This document shows positions 1 to 9,057 of a stretch of DNA of 64,000 nucleotides, one piece after another. This stretch comes from Actinoplanes campanulatus. Its GTDB lineage: Bacteria; Actinomycetota; Actinomycetes; Mycobacteriales; Micromonosporaceae. Made by a program: the position numbers and the translations under genes. The notes under the pieces are model-generated. The model was not told the origin of the DNA, searched no databases, and saw only the letters and a program-made list of their open reading frames with translations. The DNA is taken from the NCBI RefSeq assembly GCF_014647795.1, contig NZ_BMPW01000017.1, forward strand, positions 62,001-126,000, written 5' to 3'. Position 1 is the first letter of the stretch. The number at the start of each line of letters is the position of its first letter.

Positions 1-82
1 CCCAGTCGTACATGTACCAGCCGGTGCGTTCCCGCTTGGGTGCGAGAGTGGTGGTGGGGGTGTTGTCGCCGTCGACGGCCAT
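1..82 (-). CDS. UMF1-type MFS transporter, N-terminus only (partial)
   Basis: Only the first 27 residues lie in the window; the gene runs off the left edge. The ATG is preceded by an AGGAG ribosome site about 9 nt upstream. After a Thr-rich start the sequence reads RERTGWYMYDW, the opening typical of UMF1/Atg22-like major facilitator transporters, whose first membrane helix follows directly. Substrates of bacterial members are mostly unknown. It lies 71 bp downstream of the dynamin operon on the same strand and may be co-transcribed. The call rests on one short motif. Confidence 0.65.
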   Translation of the reverse strand, partial: MAVDGDNTPTTTLAPKRERTGWYMYDW

Positions 83-153
83 CTACGTCCGCTCCTGAAA
101 TGGTCGGTGCGCGGACATGATGCCACCCCGGCGCGATCAGCGGGAGATGTGGA

Positions 154-606
154 TCACTGTTCACCCTGTGTCCACCACTGGGCCAGCGCCGCGGTGGCCG
201 GGTCCTCGGAGGACGCCAGGAACGTCCACGGGTCGGCGCCGAGCGGGATCTCCACCCCGGCGTAGGCGGCGAGCTCGCCGGCGGTGACCGGCTCGACCGG
301 CGGGGTGAAGCCGGACGGGTCCGCCGCGCCGAGGGTGGTGGTGTCCACCCAGGGGAACCCGTCGACCGGTTCGGGCAGCTCACCGATGTCCAGGGTGGGC
401 GGGAAGGCGGCGTCGTCCACCGCGTCCACCGCGTCCGGCAGGTCCGGCAGGTCCGGGATGTCGACGTCGGGCAGCTCCGGAAGATCCGGGAGATCGTCCG
501 GCAGCTCCCACTCCACCTGATCGGCATGGGCCAGGGGATCGGGCTCCGGCACGTCATCCGGCGTCAGATCGTCGAAATCGTCGTCGAAATCCCAGTGGTC
601 GGTCAT
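154..606 (-). CDS. Acidic Pro/Asp-rich hypothetical protein in dynamin operon
   Basis: This is a 150-residue protein with no recognised domain. Its first half is very acidic and built from short repeats of the type LPDLP, IPDLP and LPDAVD, suggesting an extended, flexible segment; the second half is less charged and ends in WWTQGEQ. It has no signal peptide or membrane segment. The ATG overlaps the TGA of the upstream dynamin-like gene by 4 bp, so the two are probably translationally coupled. It may be an adaptor or regulator of the two GTPases; that rests on position only. Confidence 0.7.
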   Translation of the reverse strand: MTDHWDFDDDFDDLTPDDVPEPDPLAHADQVEWELPDDLPDLPELPDVDIPDLPDLPDAVDAVDDAAFPPTLDIGELPEPVDGFPWVDTTTLGAADPSGFTPPVEPVTAGELAAYAGVEIPLGADPWTFLASSEDPATAALAQWWTQGEQ

Positions 607-2387
607 CGCGAGCCTTCCTCGTCGAGGGGGGTGGGGGTCAGGGAACGGGCCCGCAGCAGCGCCTCGTCGGCCTGCCGCAGCCGGGACGCGGCGGCGTCCC
701 GGTCGGCGACGGCGGCGGCCCGCCGTTTGGCGCGGCCCGCGGCGTCCTCGGCGGCCGCCGCGTCGATCTCGGCGATCAGGGTGTCCAGTTCGCGCAGCCG
801 CCGTTCGATCGCCTCGTCCAGGGCTACCGACAGCGCGTACTGCAGGTCGGTGAACCGGCCGCTGATCTCGTCGGTGAGCGCGGCCCGGGCCTCGGCCAGC
901 ACGTCACGCAGCCAGGTGTGGGCGTGCCGCCGGTCGGTGTGTACCCGGCGCCGGTAGATGACGTAGCCGCCGGCGGCCAGGCCCAGCCCGATCCCGGCGA
1001 CCGGCAGCAGCAGCCCGCCGGACACGCCGAGCGCGGCCGCCCCCAGCGCCGCGCCGCGGCCGGCGATCAGCGCCACCCCGCCCGCGGACAGGGCGATCAG
1101 CAGGTTCTCCCCGGACCCGTCGCGCGGCGGCCCGGCGATCAGGTGGTGGCGCAGGGTGGCGCTGACCCGGGCCGGGTCGAACGCGTCGGCCAGCACCTTC
1201 TCGGCCACCTCGCGGTAGGTGTCCTCCAGCCGGGCCGACAGTTGCGCCGCCACCGCCTGCAACTGGGTGTCCAGGTCGTCGGGCAGCGCGGCCAGCGCCT
1301 CCCCGCGGGCGCTGTCGATGCGGCGGGCGTAGTCGTGCTGCACCTCGGTGAGCCGGGTCCGCAGCTGCCCGACGACGGCGACCCGGGCGTGCTGGATCTC
1401 GGCGTTGAGTTTCAGCGTCCACTGCCGGGACTCGGTGCGTTTGCGGGCGGCCAGCGCGGCCCGCTCGGCGCGGGTGGCGGCCTGGGCGGCCGCGTCCGCC
1501 GACGCCGCCGTCACCCGTTCCTCGGCCGCGTCGCGCAGCCGGGTCAGGTCGCGGTGGGCGGCGCGCAGCACGTTGGCCAGCCGCAGCTGGTGGCCGCGCC
1601 CGGCCAGTTCGACCAGCGCGTGCTGCAGTGCCGGCACCCGGGACTCGACCGCCAGCGCGTCACGGGTGGCGGCGTCGCCGGCGGTCAGGGCCAGTTCGGC
1701 CATCCGCGCCGACACCGGGAACCACGGTGCGGCCGCGAACCGGGGCGCGTGCGCCTGCAGCAGCGACCGGTTGTCCTCGGCGATGGTCCGCCACTGACCG
1801 AACGCGTCGATCTTGGTGAGGGCGAAGACGACCGCGTCGACGCGTTCGGTGGCGGCGGCCAGGAAGTCGAGTTCCGGCTGCGACAGCGGGGCGGACGCGT
1901 CGGCGACGAACAGCAGGGCGGTGGCCCGGCGGACCGCGTCCAGGGCGATGGTGGCGTGCACCGGGTCGAGGCCGCCCGCGCCCGGGGTGTCCAGCAGGGT
2001 CAGGTACTGCAGCATCGGCGCCGGGTGGGTGACCTCGATGCGGCGGGCCCGCTGTTTGCCGCGCGCCCACTCGTCGAGGGAGTCGATCTCGATCTCCTCG
2101 CCGCCGGGCAGCCACGCCCGCGCCGCGAACTCGGTCCCGGGCACGAAACTCAGGTAGGCGGCGGTGGTGACCGCGGCGTCGACCGGCGACAGGCCGGGCA
2201 CCCCGAGCAGCGCGTTCACCAGCGAGCTCTTGCCGCGTTTGGTCTCGCCGACGATCACCACCCCGGGGCGGGTGAGGTGGGCGCGGCGCAGGTCGGCCAG
2301 GTCGGCGGCCGCGTCCGGGTCGGCGGTCCGCAGGTAGGACAGGGTGTCGCGGACCGCGGTGTCCAGCAGGGTGGTCAGGTCGCGCAC
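603..2387 (-). CDS. Dynamin-like GTPase with C-terminal membrane hairpin
   Basis: The protein has 594 residues from a GTG start chosen because AGGAGG lies 7 nt upstream; the open frame extends further but would overlap the upstream gene. The GTPase motifs are a P-loop GETKRGKSS near residue 47, DTPGAGG (G3) and LTKID (G4). A long helical stalk follows, then a hydrophobic Gly/Ala-rich pair of segments near residues 430-480 ending in YRRR, which could insert in the membrane. Bacterial dynamins remodel or tether membranes using GTP. Its start overlaps the end of the upstream dynamin gene by 13 bp. Tandem dynamins are known from Streptomyces (DynA/DynB, sporulation septa) and mycobacteria (IniA/IniC); a similar role here is inferred. 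Confidence 0.85.
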   Translation of the reverse strand: MRDLTTLLDTAVRDTLSYLRTADPDAAADLADLRRAHLTRPGVVIVGETKRGKSSLVNALLGVPGLSPVDAAVTTAAYLSFVPGTEFAARAWLPGGEEIEIDSLDEWARGKQRARRIEVTHPAPMLQYLTLLDTPGAGGLDPVHATIALDAVRRATALLFVADASAPLSQPELDFLAAATERVDAVVFALTKIDAFGQWRTIAEDNRSLLQAHAPRFAAAPWFPVSARMAELALTAGDAATRDALAVESRVPALQHALVELAGRGHQLRLANVLRAAHRDLTRLRDAAEERVTAASADAAAQAATRAERAALAARKRTESRQWTLKLNAEIQHARVAVVGQLRTRLTEVQHDYARRIDSARGEALAALPDDLDTQLQAVAAQLSARLEDTYREVAEKVLADAFDPARVSATLRHHLIAGPPRDGSGENLLIALSAGGVALIAGRGAALGAAALGVSGGLLLPVAGIGLGLAAGGYVIYRRRVHTDRRHAHTWLRDVLAEARAALTDEISGRFTDLQYALSVALDEAIERRLRELDTLIAEIDAAAAEDAAGRAKRRAAAVADRDAAASRLRQADEALLRARSLTPTPLDEEGSR

Positions 2388-3853
2388 CGGCGCACCTCCT
2401 GGGCGAGCAGCTGGAAGCCGCGGTGGGCGACCTGGGCGATCCGGGCCTGCGCGGGGCCGGCGCCGTCGACCGCGTACGCCCGCCATCGTCCCGCCGCCGC
2501 CACCGCGGCCGTGGCCAGTTCGCCGTCGCCGGCCGCCGGCAGCCGCAGGATCCAGCGTGGGTCGTCGGAGGTGGCCAGCCGGATCAGCTCCTGCTCCCAG
2601 TCGCCGGGCAGCGCCACGGCGCCGGTGGCGGCCCGCTGGGCGGCGTCGAGCAGCCGCAGCCGGTGGTAGGCCGGGTCGCGCAGTGCGGCTTCCAGGGCGT
2701 CGCGGACGGTCTCCTGGTCGTGGCGCTGCAGGCCGTGCCGGGACAGCCGTTCCAGGCGGGTCAGCGCCCACCCGGCCTTGATCGCGTCCGAGCGCCAGCG
2801 GAACGCCTGGTCGACCGTCGCCGACAGCCGGGCCAGTCCGGACGCGGCGGCCAGCCGGCGCACCAGCTCACCGGTGGACAGCCGCGGGTCGGCGGCCAGT
2901 TGGGCGCAGGAGAAGCCGACGCCGTACAGGTCGAGCCGGGTCAGCAGCCGTTCCCGCTGGTCGCGGCCGACGGGTGCGGGCCGGGACCGGAACAGGTCGG
3001 CCGAGGTCAGCAGCAGGTTCAGCTCGGTGGCCGGCAGGACGGCCAGTTTCGCCAGGGCGTCGCGGTCGCCGCCGGTCAGCCGGCCGGACTCGGCGGTCTC
3101 GGCGAGCAGCCCGGCGACCGGGACGACGTCGCCGACGGTCCGGGCGAGCAGCCCGGCCTGCTGGGTGGCCAGCGGGCCGGCCACCGGCCACGGGTCGTGC
3201 GGGCCGCCGACCAGGGTGTCGACCTTCGCCAGCACCCCGATCGCGTTGATCGGGCTGGTCGCCAGCCGGGCGGACGCGGTGTGGAAGGCGTCCAGGGCGC
3301 GGACGTCGTCGGCGCGGACCGCCTGGGTGAACACGTAGACGACGGCCTCGGCGGCGGCGACCTCCCCGGCCGAGTCGTCGTCGATGCCGACCGCGGCCTC
3401 CGCCCGGGCGCTGCCGGCGGTGTCGGTCGACGACAGGCCGGGGGTGTCCACGACGGTCAGGTCCCGCAGCCGGTCGGTGGTGAGAGCCACGTCCACGTGC
3501 GCGATCCGGGCCGCCGGCACGCCGAGCCGGGCGGGCACCATGCCGTCCTCGTCCAGCGGCAGGCTGTGCCGGGCGCCGTCACGGGTGACCACATCGATGC
3601 GGTCGGCCGGGCCGTACCGGAACCGGGTGACCACGCGGGTGCACTCACCGGCCGCGGTGGGGGCGACGCGACGGCCGATGAGCGCGTTGACTAGTGTCGA
3701 CTTTCCGGCTTTCAAGCGACCGGCGACCGCCACCCGTAACGGATCGTGAAGACGGTTACTGATCTGCCGTACGTGTTGACCAGCATCGGAGGAGACCCTC
3801 GTGACGATCTCGTTACAGAGCGTCGCGATGCCGGTGGTGAGTGGCCCGGTCAC
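2375..3853 (-). CDS. Dynamin-like GTPase (first gene of pair)
   Basis: This is a 492-residue GTPase with P-loop GRLKAGKST at residues 45-53, VVDTPGLSSTD as G3 and LAKVDTL as G4. Unlike its partner it shows no obvious membrane hairpin, so it is probably the soluble or peripheral member of a heteromeric pair. Translation probably starts at GTG 3853; the ribosome site there is weak, so a short or absent leader is possible. It heads an operon with the second dynamin and the acidic protein, and faces a divergent LuxR regulator across 170 bp. Confidence 0.85.
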   Translation of the reverse strand: MTGPLTTGIATLCNEIVTRVSSDAGQHVRQISNRLHDPLRVAVAGRLKAGKSTLVNALIGRRVAPTAAGECTRVVTRFRYGPADRIDVVTRDGARHSLPLDEDGMVPARLGVPAARIAHVDVALTTDRLRDLTVVDTPGLSSTDTAGSARAEAAVGIDDDSAGEVAAAEAVVYVFTQAVRADDVRALDAFHTASARLATSPINAIGVLAKVDTLVGGPHDPWPVAGPLATQQAGLLARTVGDVVPVAGLLAETAESGRLTGGDRDALAKLAVLPATELNLLLTSADLFRSRPAPVGRDQRERLLTRLDLYGVGFSCAQLAADPRLSTGELVRRLAAASGLARLSATVDQAFRWRSDAIKAGWALTRLERLSRHGLQRHDQETVRDALEAALRDPAYHRLRLLDAAQRAATGAVALPGDWEQELIRLATSDDPRWILRLPAAGDGELATAAVAAAGRWRAYAVDGAGPAQARIAQVAHRGFQLLAQEVRRCAT

Positions 3854-4023
3854 TTCGACTCGTCAGCGCAGCACACCGTCGGCGACAATGTGCGTATCGC
3901 GGATGTCGTCGGCACGAAGGGACCCTTCGATAGCGGGAACAGGAGTGGTCTACACCGTGCAGCCTACGGACGACGGCGCCGCGGCCGGGATCCCGTGTTC
4001 GTGCCAGTGAAGGGGGAGCGCAG

Positions 4024-6522
4024 GTGACGGACGACCCAGAGGAGGCCGCCCGTACCGCGCTGTGCCAAGGGCCCGCACTCGTCGTGATCGCCGGACCACC
4101 CGGCTGCGGCCGCACCACCCTGCTGCGCCGCATCGCCACCGCCGTGCCCGGCCCCGCCCACCTCGGCGGCGGCCTCGCCATGCTCGCCGCGGTCCCCGCC
4201 CTCGCCCTGTCCCGGGCCGTGCGCGCCCGGCTGCCCGGCGACGACATCCCGCTGCTCGCCGAAGCCGTCCGCTCCCGCGTCCGCGGCGGCCTGCTCGTGC
4301 TCGACGACCTCCAGCACATCGACCCGGCCACCCTCGCCGCCCTGCCGCACCTCGCCCGCAGCTGCCGGGTGCTGGTCGCCCTGCGTACCCCGCACCGGCT
4401 GCCCGACGCCGCGCACGCCGCGCTGCGGCAGGCCGCCACCGCCTGGATCGCCGTGCCACCGCTGACCGCCGACGCCGCACACGCCCTGGCCCGGCAGACC
4501 GCCGGCGGCTTGAGCGACCAGGCCGCGGCCGCCGTCGTGGCCCGGGCCGGCGGCAACCCCCTGGCGATCATCGCGCTGGCCCGGCAGGCCGCCACCGGCC
4601 GAGCGCCGATCGGCGAGGACATCGACCAGGTGGCGTACGCGATCGCCACCGCCCTGGCCGACCTGCCCCGCCCGGCCCGCACCGCCCTGGCCGCGCTCGG
4701 GCTGCTCGGCCGGCCCGCCCCGCCCGCTCTGCTCGGCACCGGCGCCGCCGACCTGCTCGCCGCCGGGCTGGTCACCGCCGAACCGGGCGGATCCCTGCTG
4801 CCCGTGTCGGCCTACGTGGCCGAGACCGCCGCCGGGCTGCTCGACGCGCCGGCCCGCGCCGAGATGCACGCCCGGCTCGCCGACCTGACCCCACCGGCGG
4901 AAGCGGCCCGGCATCTGGCCGCCGCCGGGGACCCCGCCGGGGCGTACCGGAAAGCTCTGCATGCCGCCGACCGCCTGGCCGGCGCCGAACGCGCGGCGTT
5001 GCTGTTGTTCGCCTGCGGCCTGCCGGCCACCGTCGACCCACGGGTGCGGCTCGCCGCCGCCGACGCCGCCCTGGCCACCGGCCGTGCCGCCGACGCCGCC
5101 GAAGTGCTGCGCCCGATCGTGCCCGCCGTGTTCCTGTCCGCCGACCCCGACGCCGGCCCACGCCCGTCCGGCGCCGCCGACCCGCTCGCCCTGGAAGCCG
5201 CCGTCCTGCGCGGCGAAGCGCTTCTCCAGGCCGGCGACCCGGTCACCGCCCGCGACACCGTCCGAGGAGTCCCGGACACCGCCGCCGCCCGCGTCGTCGC
5301 CGCCCGCGATCGCGTCATGCTGCTGTCCGTGCTGGCCACCGAGCCGATGACCGCCCTGGAACTCGCCGACAAGATCGCCGTCCGGCATCCGCAACCGCCA
5401 CCCGGTATCCAGGCCGCCCTGGCCGCCGTCCGCGCCACCCACCGGCAACCCGGCTGGGACGACACCCTCGCCGCCGTCGCCGACACCGGCGGCGACCCGC
5501 TGATCACCCGCTGGTCGGCGTGGCTGCTCGTCGAACACCTCGCCGCCGAAGGACGGCTCGTCGACGCCGCCTCCGCCGCCCTGCGCGCCGCCGCCACCGC
5601 CGGCGACGACCTCGCCTACGGCTGGCAGACCCGGTTCCTGGCCGCCGCCGACTGGGCACTGGCCCTGCACGGCCCCGACTTCCCGGCCACCCTGTCCTGG
5701 GACGGCACCGAAGGCGTCCTGCGCCGGGCCGCGAACCTCACCGACCGGGCCCTGCCCGAACAGGCCCGGGCGTACGCGAACGCCGCCACCGCCCTCATCG
5801 AAGCCGACACCGGGTTGCTCGCCGCCGCCCGCGCCCGCCTCGACACCGCCGGCGTCCACCCGGCCGTCGCCTGGGTGGCCCGCGAGGCGGCGTGGCTCGA
5901 CGGGCAACCCGACCGGGCCGCCCGCACCCCCACCGAAACCGGCACCGGCCTGCTCGCCGGACTCCACGCGATCACCGCCCGGTGGGCCGCCTACGACCTG
6001 GGCGCCCCACCGGCCGCCGCCATCCCCGTCGACCTGCCCGCACCCGCCCGCCGCACCCTCACCGCCTGGGCCGTCGGCTCCGGCCTCGACGACGCCGCCG
6101 ACAGCTGGCAGCCGGTCGCCCTGCGCGAACAGGTCCGCTGCCTCATCGCCGCCGGCCTGACCAGCCCCGACCGCGACCGGGCCGTGACCGCCCTGCTGCG
6201 CGCCGAACACCTCGCCGACAGCGCCGGGCTCACCGTCCTGGCCGGCCGGGCCCGCCGCGGACTGCGCCGCCACCAGATCCACCGCGACACCCGCAGCCCT
6301 CGCTCCGAGGGCCGGCTCACCCAGCGCGAACTCGACGTGCTGCGGCTGGTCGCCGCCGGAGAACCGACCCGCCGCATCGCCGGGCAACTCGGCATCTCCG
6401 CCGAGACCGTGGACACCCACATCCGGGCCAGCATGCGCAAACTCGGTGCGCGGACCCGTACCGAGGCCGCCGCCCTGGCCTTCGCCACCAATCCCTTCGA
6501 AACCAGCGAGGATGGCCGGTGA
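4024..6522 (+). CDS. Large STAND-type LuxR regulator (ATPase plus HTH)
   Basis: The protein has 832 residues. An N-terminal Walker A (GPPGCGRTT, near residue 25) and Walker B-like LLVLDDLQH mark the signal-transduction ATPase. A long Ala-rich helical middle resembles TPR-type sensor arms, and the C-terminal 65 residues form a LuxR/GerE helix-turn-helix (LTQRELDVLRLVAAG, then GISAETVDTHI). Such proteins are ATP-controlled transcription activators. The GTG start has AGGGGGAG 6 nt upstream. The stop overlaps the next gene's GTG by 4 bp, coupling the two. Targets are unknown; the divergent dynamin operon is one candidate. Confidence 0.88.
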   Translation: MTDDPEEAARTALCQGPALVVIAGPPGCGRTTLLRRIATAVPGPAHLGGGLAMLAAVPALALSRAVRARLPGDDIPLLAEAVRSRVRGGLLVLDDLQHIDPATLAALPHLARSCRVLVALRTPHRLPDAAHAALRQAATAWIAVPPLTADAAHALARQTAGGLSDQAAAAVVARAGGNPLAIIALARQAATGRAPIGEDIDQVAYAIATALADLPRPARTALAALGLLGRPAPPALLGTGAADLLAAGLVTAEPGGSLLPVSAYVAETAAGLLDAPARAEMHARLADLTPPAEAARHLAAAGDPAGAYRKALHAADRLAGAERAALLLFACGLPATVDPRVRLAAADAALATGRAADAAEVLRPIVPAVFLSADPDAGPRPSGAADPLALEAAVLRGEALLQAGDPVTARDTVRGVPDTAAARVVAARDRVMLLSVLATEPMTALELADKIAVRHPQPPPGIQAALAAVRATHRQPGWDDTLAAVADTGGDPLITRWSAWLLVEHLAAEGRLVDAASAALRAAATAGDDLAYGWQTRFLAAADWALALHGPDFPATLSWDGTEGVLRRAANLTDRALPEQARAYANAATALIEADTGLLAAARARLDTAGVHPAVAWVAREAAWLDGQPDRAARTPTETGTGLLAGLHAITARWAAYDLGAPPAAAIPVDLPAPARRTLTAWAVGSGLDDAADSWQPVALREQVRCLIAAGLTSPDRDRAVTALLRAEHLADSAGLTVLAGRARRGLRRHQIHRDTRSPRSEGRLTQRELDVLRLVAAGEPTRRIAGQLGISAETVDTHIRASMRKLGARTRTEAAALAFATNPFETSEDGR

Positions 6523-7052
6523 TAAGACAGCCCGACGACGCCCCCCGCCACGTGGTATCCACCTCCGCCGAAGCCGACACCGTACTGCGGCGCCTCAGCC
6601 GCGACGGCTGGACCGCCCGCGCCGGCTTCGCCCTGCCCGACCCGTCCTGGGACGTCGCCGCCGCCCACCTGGTCCTGCACGGCCGGATCGCCGACGACGA
6701 CCTGGAAACCGCCAAACTCGCCGTCCTGGCCGCCGCCCGCGGCGCGGCCGTCGTCGCCGTCTGCGACACCGAATCCCCGGCCGGCCGCGCCCTGGTCGAC
6801 GACCTGTCGCGCCTCGGCCCGGTCCACCGCGGCATCGACGGCTCCGACGTCATCGCCAACCTCATCCCCGAACAGCGCGCCCTGCTCGACCGCCTCGCCG
6901 CCGGCGACACCATCGCCGCCGCCGCGGCCGCCGAATTCCTCTCCCTGCGCACCGCCAACCGCCGCATCGCCGAAGCCCGCGCCCTGTTCGGCGTCCGCAC
7001 GACCCGCGAGGCCGTCCTGGCCTATCTGCGTCAGCGTCAGCGCACCGAATAA
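6519..7052 (+). CDS. Small LuxR-like HTH protein coupled to STAND regulator
   Basis: This is a 177-residue protein starting at a GTG that overlaps the previous stop (GTGA). The first 110 residues resemble a degenerate receiver-like alpha/beta fold (VVAVCDTES, SAVIANLIP-like strands) without a clear phospho-acceptor. The last 60 (EQRALLDRLAAGDTIAAAAA, then SLRTANRRIAEARALFGVRT) look like a LuxR-type helix-turn-helix. It is probably a partner or anti-regulator of the large LuxR protein upstream. It could also be an orphan response-regulator-like activator. Confidence 0.7.
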   Translation: MIRQPDDAPRHVVSTSAEADTVLRRLSRDGWTARAGFALPDPSWDVAAAHLVLHGRIADDDLETAKLAVLAAARGAAVVAVCDTESPAGRALVDDLSRLGPVHRGIDGSDVIANLIPEQRALLDRLAAGDTIAAAAAAEFLSLRTANRRIAEARALFGVRTTREAVLAYLRQRQRTE

Positions 7053-7467
7053 CAACGATCCGGGGTACGGGCAACGCGAACCCGCCGTGGCATCCCCGCG
7101 GCCACCCTGCCGGCGCACGGCCGCAGCGCGCCCGCCGGTCCACCCGCACGCAGATCTCCACCCACGGCCCAGCCCGCACCCTCCGCCCCGCCGAACGTCC
7201 CCAGCCTGCACCCGCGCACGTTGTTCGTGTCGTGTGCTGCTGGGTGGGTGATGACGGCGGCCGGCGTCCACGTTGCTTGTTTCGTGTGCACCCGCTCGTC
7301 CACCGTGTCAGGTGCCGGTGACCACGGTCGACTTTGGTTTCACCTTCCGGGTCAGCCCACATGCGGGTCAGTCACCGGGCGGACACTTGACGCCCTCGGC
7401 CCGTCGATCACACGGCGCCACGGCACTCGTGCGATCGACGGGACACACTCCCATTACGCTGCGGGGC
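7053..7467. other. 415-bp intergenic region with repeats
   Basis: No gene is supported here. The segment holds an imperfect 21-bp direct repeat (7217-7237 and 7269-7289, beginning CACGTTG and ending TCGTGTGC, 52 bp apart). It also holds a long-arm inverted repeat with 10-bp perfect arms CCCGTCGATC and GATCGACGGG at 7400-7409 and 7433-7442. The inverted repeat lies just upstream of the small reading frame at 7468 and may be a regulator site. Open frames crossing this stretch have poor codon bias. Confidence 0.5.
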
Positions 7468-7750
7468 GTGACCGAATCCGTGCCGCCGCGGGCGGGGATG
7501 ACGATCAGCGTCCGCAGCCGCCGGGACGTGGTCGTGGTCGATCCGGACCGGTTCCTGTCCGCGGCCCGCCAGGCGCTACGCGACAGCGACCCCGAACTGA
7601 GCGAGGCGCAGGCCCAAGCCGCGACCACCGACGTGTACGACGCCGTCCACGCCCTACTCGACCGCGACGGCCAACTGGCGGCCGCCGAAGCCGACGACCG
7701 GGTGGGTGTCCGCGGCCGCCCACCCGGTGTCCGACCGCCCGGACGACCTG
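7468..7750 (+). pseudogene. Small hypothetical gene, probably frameshifted
   Basis: From GTG 7468 the frame codes a plausible soluble start (TISVRSRRDVVVVDPDRF, then LSEAQAQAATTDVYDAVHAL) with strong G/C third positions up to about position 7700. Past that point the good codon bias moves to the +1 frame (SAAAHPVSDRPDDLSPAG), so a 1-nt shift in the GGGTGGGTG run near 7701-7706 is likely. Neither frame stops before the convergent SMI1-like gene. The end is therefore uncertain. No family is recognised. Confidence 0.4.
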
Positions 7751-7809
7751 TCGCCCGCCGGCCATCTATCGACGGCAGGATTACGGCTGCTTCCTGCCCT
7801 CGGACCTGT

Positions 7810-8328
7810 TCAATCGTCCGGGAAACGGGCCGACGGCGTGAGGCTCTCGACGAACGTCCGGAAGCCGGGCGCCACCCGCAACTCCTGGCCCAGGTCGGCG
7901 TCGAGATAGACCACCGGCGGGTCGCCGTCCGGGCCGCAGTCGCGGTAGTCCAGCGCCACCCAGGTGTGCCCGTCCCCGCTGAGCAGCACCACCGGCGACG
8001 GCAGCCCCCACTCCCGCACGAGATACCCGGTGTCCTGCAACGCCATCGACAGCTCGCGGCCGGGCGGGGCGATGCCGTGCAGATGATCGAACGGCACGTG
8101 ATCGGCCGCCCACGAGTTCGGCGCGGCCGGGCACGCGTCCCAGGCATCCGCGACGATGCCACCATTACGTTGCCGCAGCAGCCGGATCAGCGCGGCCGGC
8201 AGCCGCACCCCGAGATCGGCTTCGGCGGCGGTGACCATCTCGCCGGTCAGCGGCGGCTGGGTCAAGTCGGTCTCGCCGAGATCCCAGAAGGTCGTCGCCA
8301 CATCCTCGAACGAAGTCACGGCCGTCAT
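7810..8328 (-). CDS. SMI1/KNR4 family protein
   Basis: This 172-residue protein has the SMI1/KNR4 (SUKH) pattern. A mid-protein block has LGVRLPAALIRLLRQRNGG, followed by an acidic strand region and a C-terminal block where VVLLSGDGHTWVALDYR precedes PPVVYLD. Family members often serve as immunity proteins against secreted or contact-dependent toxins, or as binding modules. No toxin gene is recognisable next to it. The ATG at 8328 is the only Met near the conserved start; upstream extensions have poor coding character. It is divergent from the unknown pair at 8365-9047. Confidence 0.8.
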   Translation of the reverse strand: MTAVTSFEDVATTFWDLGETDLTQPPLTGEMVTAAEADLGVRLPAALIRLLRQRNGGIVADAWDACPAAPNSWAADHVPFDHLHGIAPPGRELSMALQDTGYLVREWGLPSPVVLLSGDGHTWVALDYRDCGPDGDPPVVYLDADLGQELRVAPGFRTFVESLTPSARFPDD

Positions 8329-8364
8329 GCTGCCAGAGCCCGGCCCTGTGGGAGGATCCCGGCC

Positions 8365-8709
8365 ATGGACACGCGCCCCCTGACCGAGCGGGAACGCGCC
8401 GTCCTCGACACCCTGCTGGCCACGAATTTCGACGGCGCCGCAGAGTTGCGCCGGCAGGCCGCCGACGTCCAGGTGACCGGTGGCTGCGGGTGTGGCTGCC
8501 CGTCGATCGACTTCCGGGCGGGCCGCGGCATGATCGTGCGTGTGGACGCCGTGGTCCACGGTGGCCACGACAGCCTGTTCCTCTACACGTTCGCTGACCC
8601 GGAGCACGGTGAGCTGCTCGGCGGCATCGAATACGCCGCGGTCGGCGACGAGCGCCGCACCGAGCTGCCGCCACCCGACCGGCTGACCATCACCCCCGCC
8701 CGCCGATGA
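8365..8709 (+). CDS. Hypothetical protein with Cys-Gly motif
   Basis: This is a 114-residue protein with GGGAGGA 7-12 nt ahead of the ATG. A central TGGCGCGCPSIDF motif with three cysteines could bind metal or form disulfides; the rest is a small alpha/beta fold with no signal peptide. Its stop overlaps the next start (ATGA), making a two-gene operon. I recognise the motif as recurrent in small actinobacterial proteins but know no function. Confidence 0.7.
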   Translation: MDTRPLTERERAVLDTLLATNFDGAAELRRQAADVQVTGGCGCGCPSIDFRAGRGMIVRVDAVVHGGHDSLFLYTFADPEHGELLGGIEYAAVGDERRTELPPPDRLTITPARR

Positions 8710-9047
8710 TGATCGAGCTGCCGGACGGCTCCTGGTGGGACTGGGAGCTGTGGCGTTTCGACGGCTCCCGGCTGCGGCTGACCGCCGGTTACGACCTGAC
8801 CTACCACCACGGCCTCGAGCTGGTCTTCACCGACGTCTGCTATCTGTCGTGCCCGGCCCGCTTCCAGGACCCGCGGTTCCGGGAACCGACCGACGCCGAA
8901 CTCGCGCGGGTACGCCGTTACACCGGTGACGACGCAAGGGTGGTCGTTGCCTTCGACATCGAGGCGCAGACCGGCCCCGGCCTGGTCGCCTGCCTGATCG
9001 CCGCCGACAGCGTCGAGGTCGCCCACGGCCTGGTCCGCCGCACGTGA
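8706..9047 (+). CDS. Hypothetical protein, second gene of small operon
   Basis: This is a 113-residue soluble protein rich in aromatic residues near the start (SWWDWELWRFDG), with a beta-rich pattern and no recognised domain. It overlaps the preceding gene by 4 bp (ATGA). It converges on the SnoaL-like gene with only 10 bp between the two stops, so transcripts of the two strands must overlap unless the hairpin-forming CCGGT sequence there terminates them. Confidence 0.65.
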   Translation: MMIELPDGSWWDWELWRFDGSRLRLTAGYDLTYHHGLELVFTDVCYLSCPARFQDPRFREPTDAELARVRRYTGDDARVVVAFDIEAQTGPGLVACLIAADSVEVAHGLVRRT

Positions 9048-9057
9048 CCGCTACCGG

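Noticed and set aside
603-2771. A 722-codon version of the second dynamin gene
   Set aside because: The first 128 codons overlap the upstream gene and are Arg/Pro-rich; GTG 2387 with AGGAGG is the true start.
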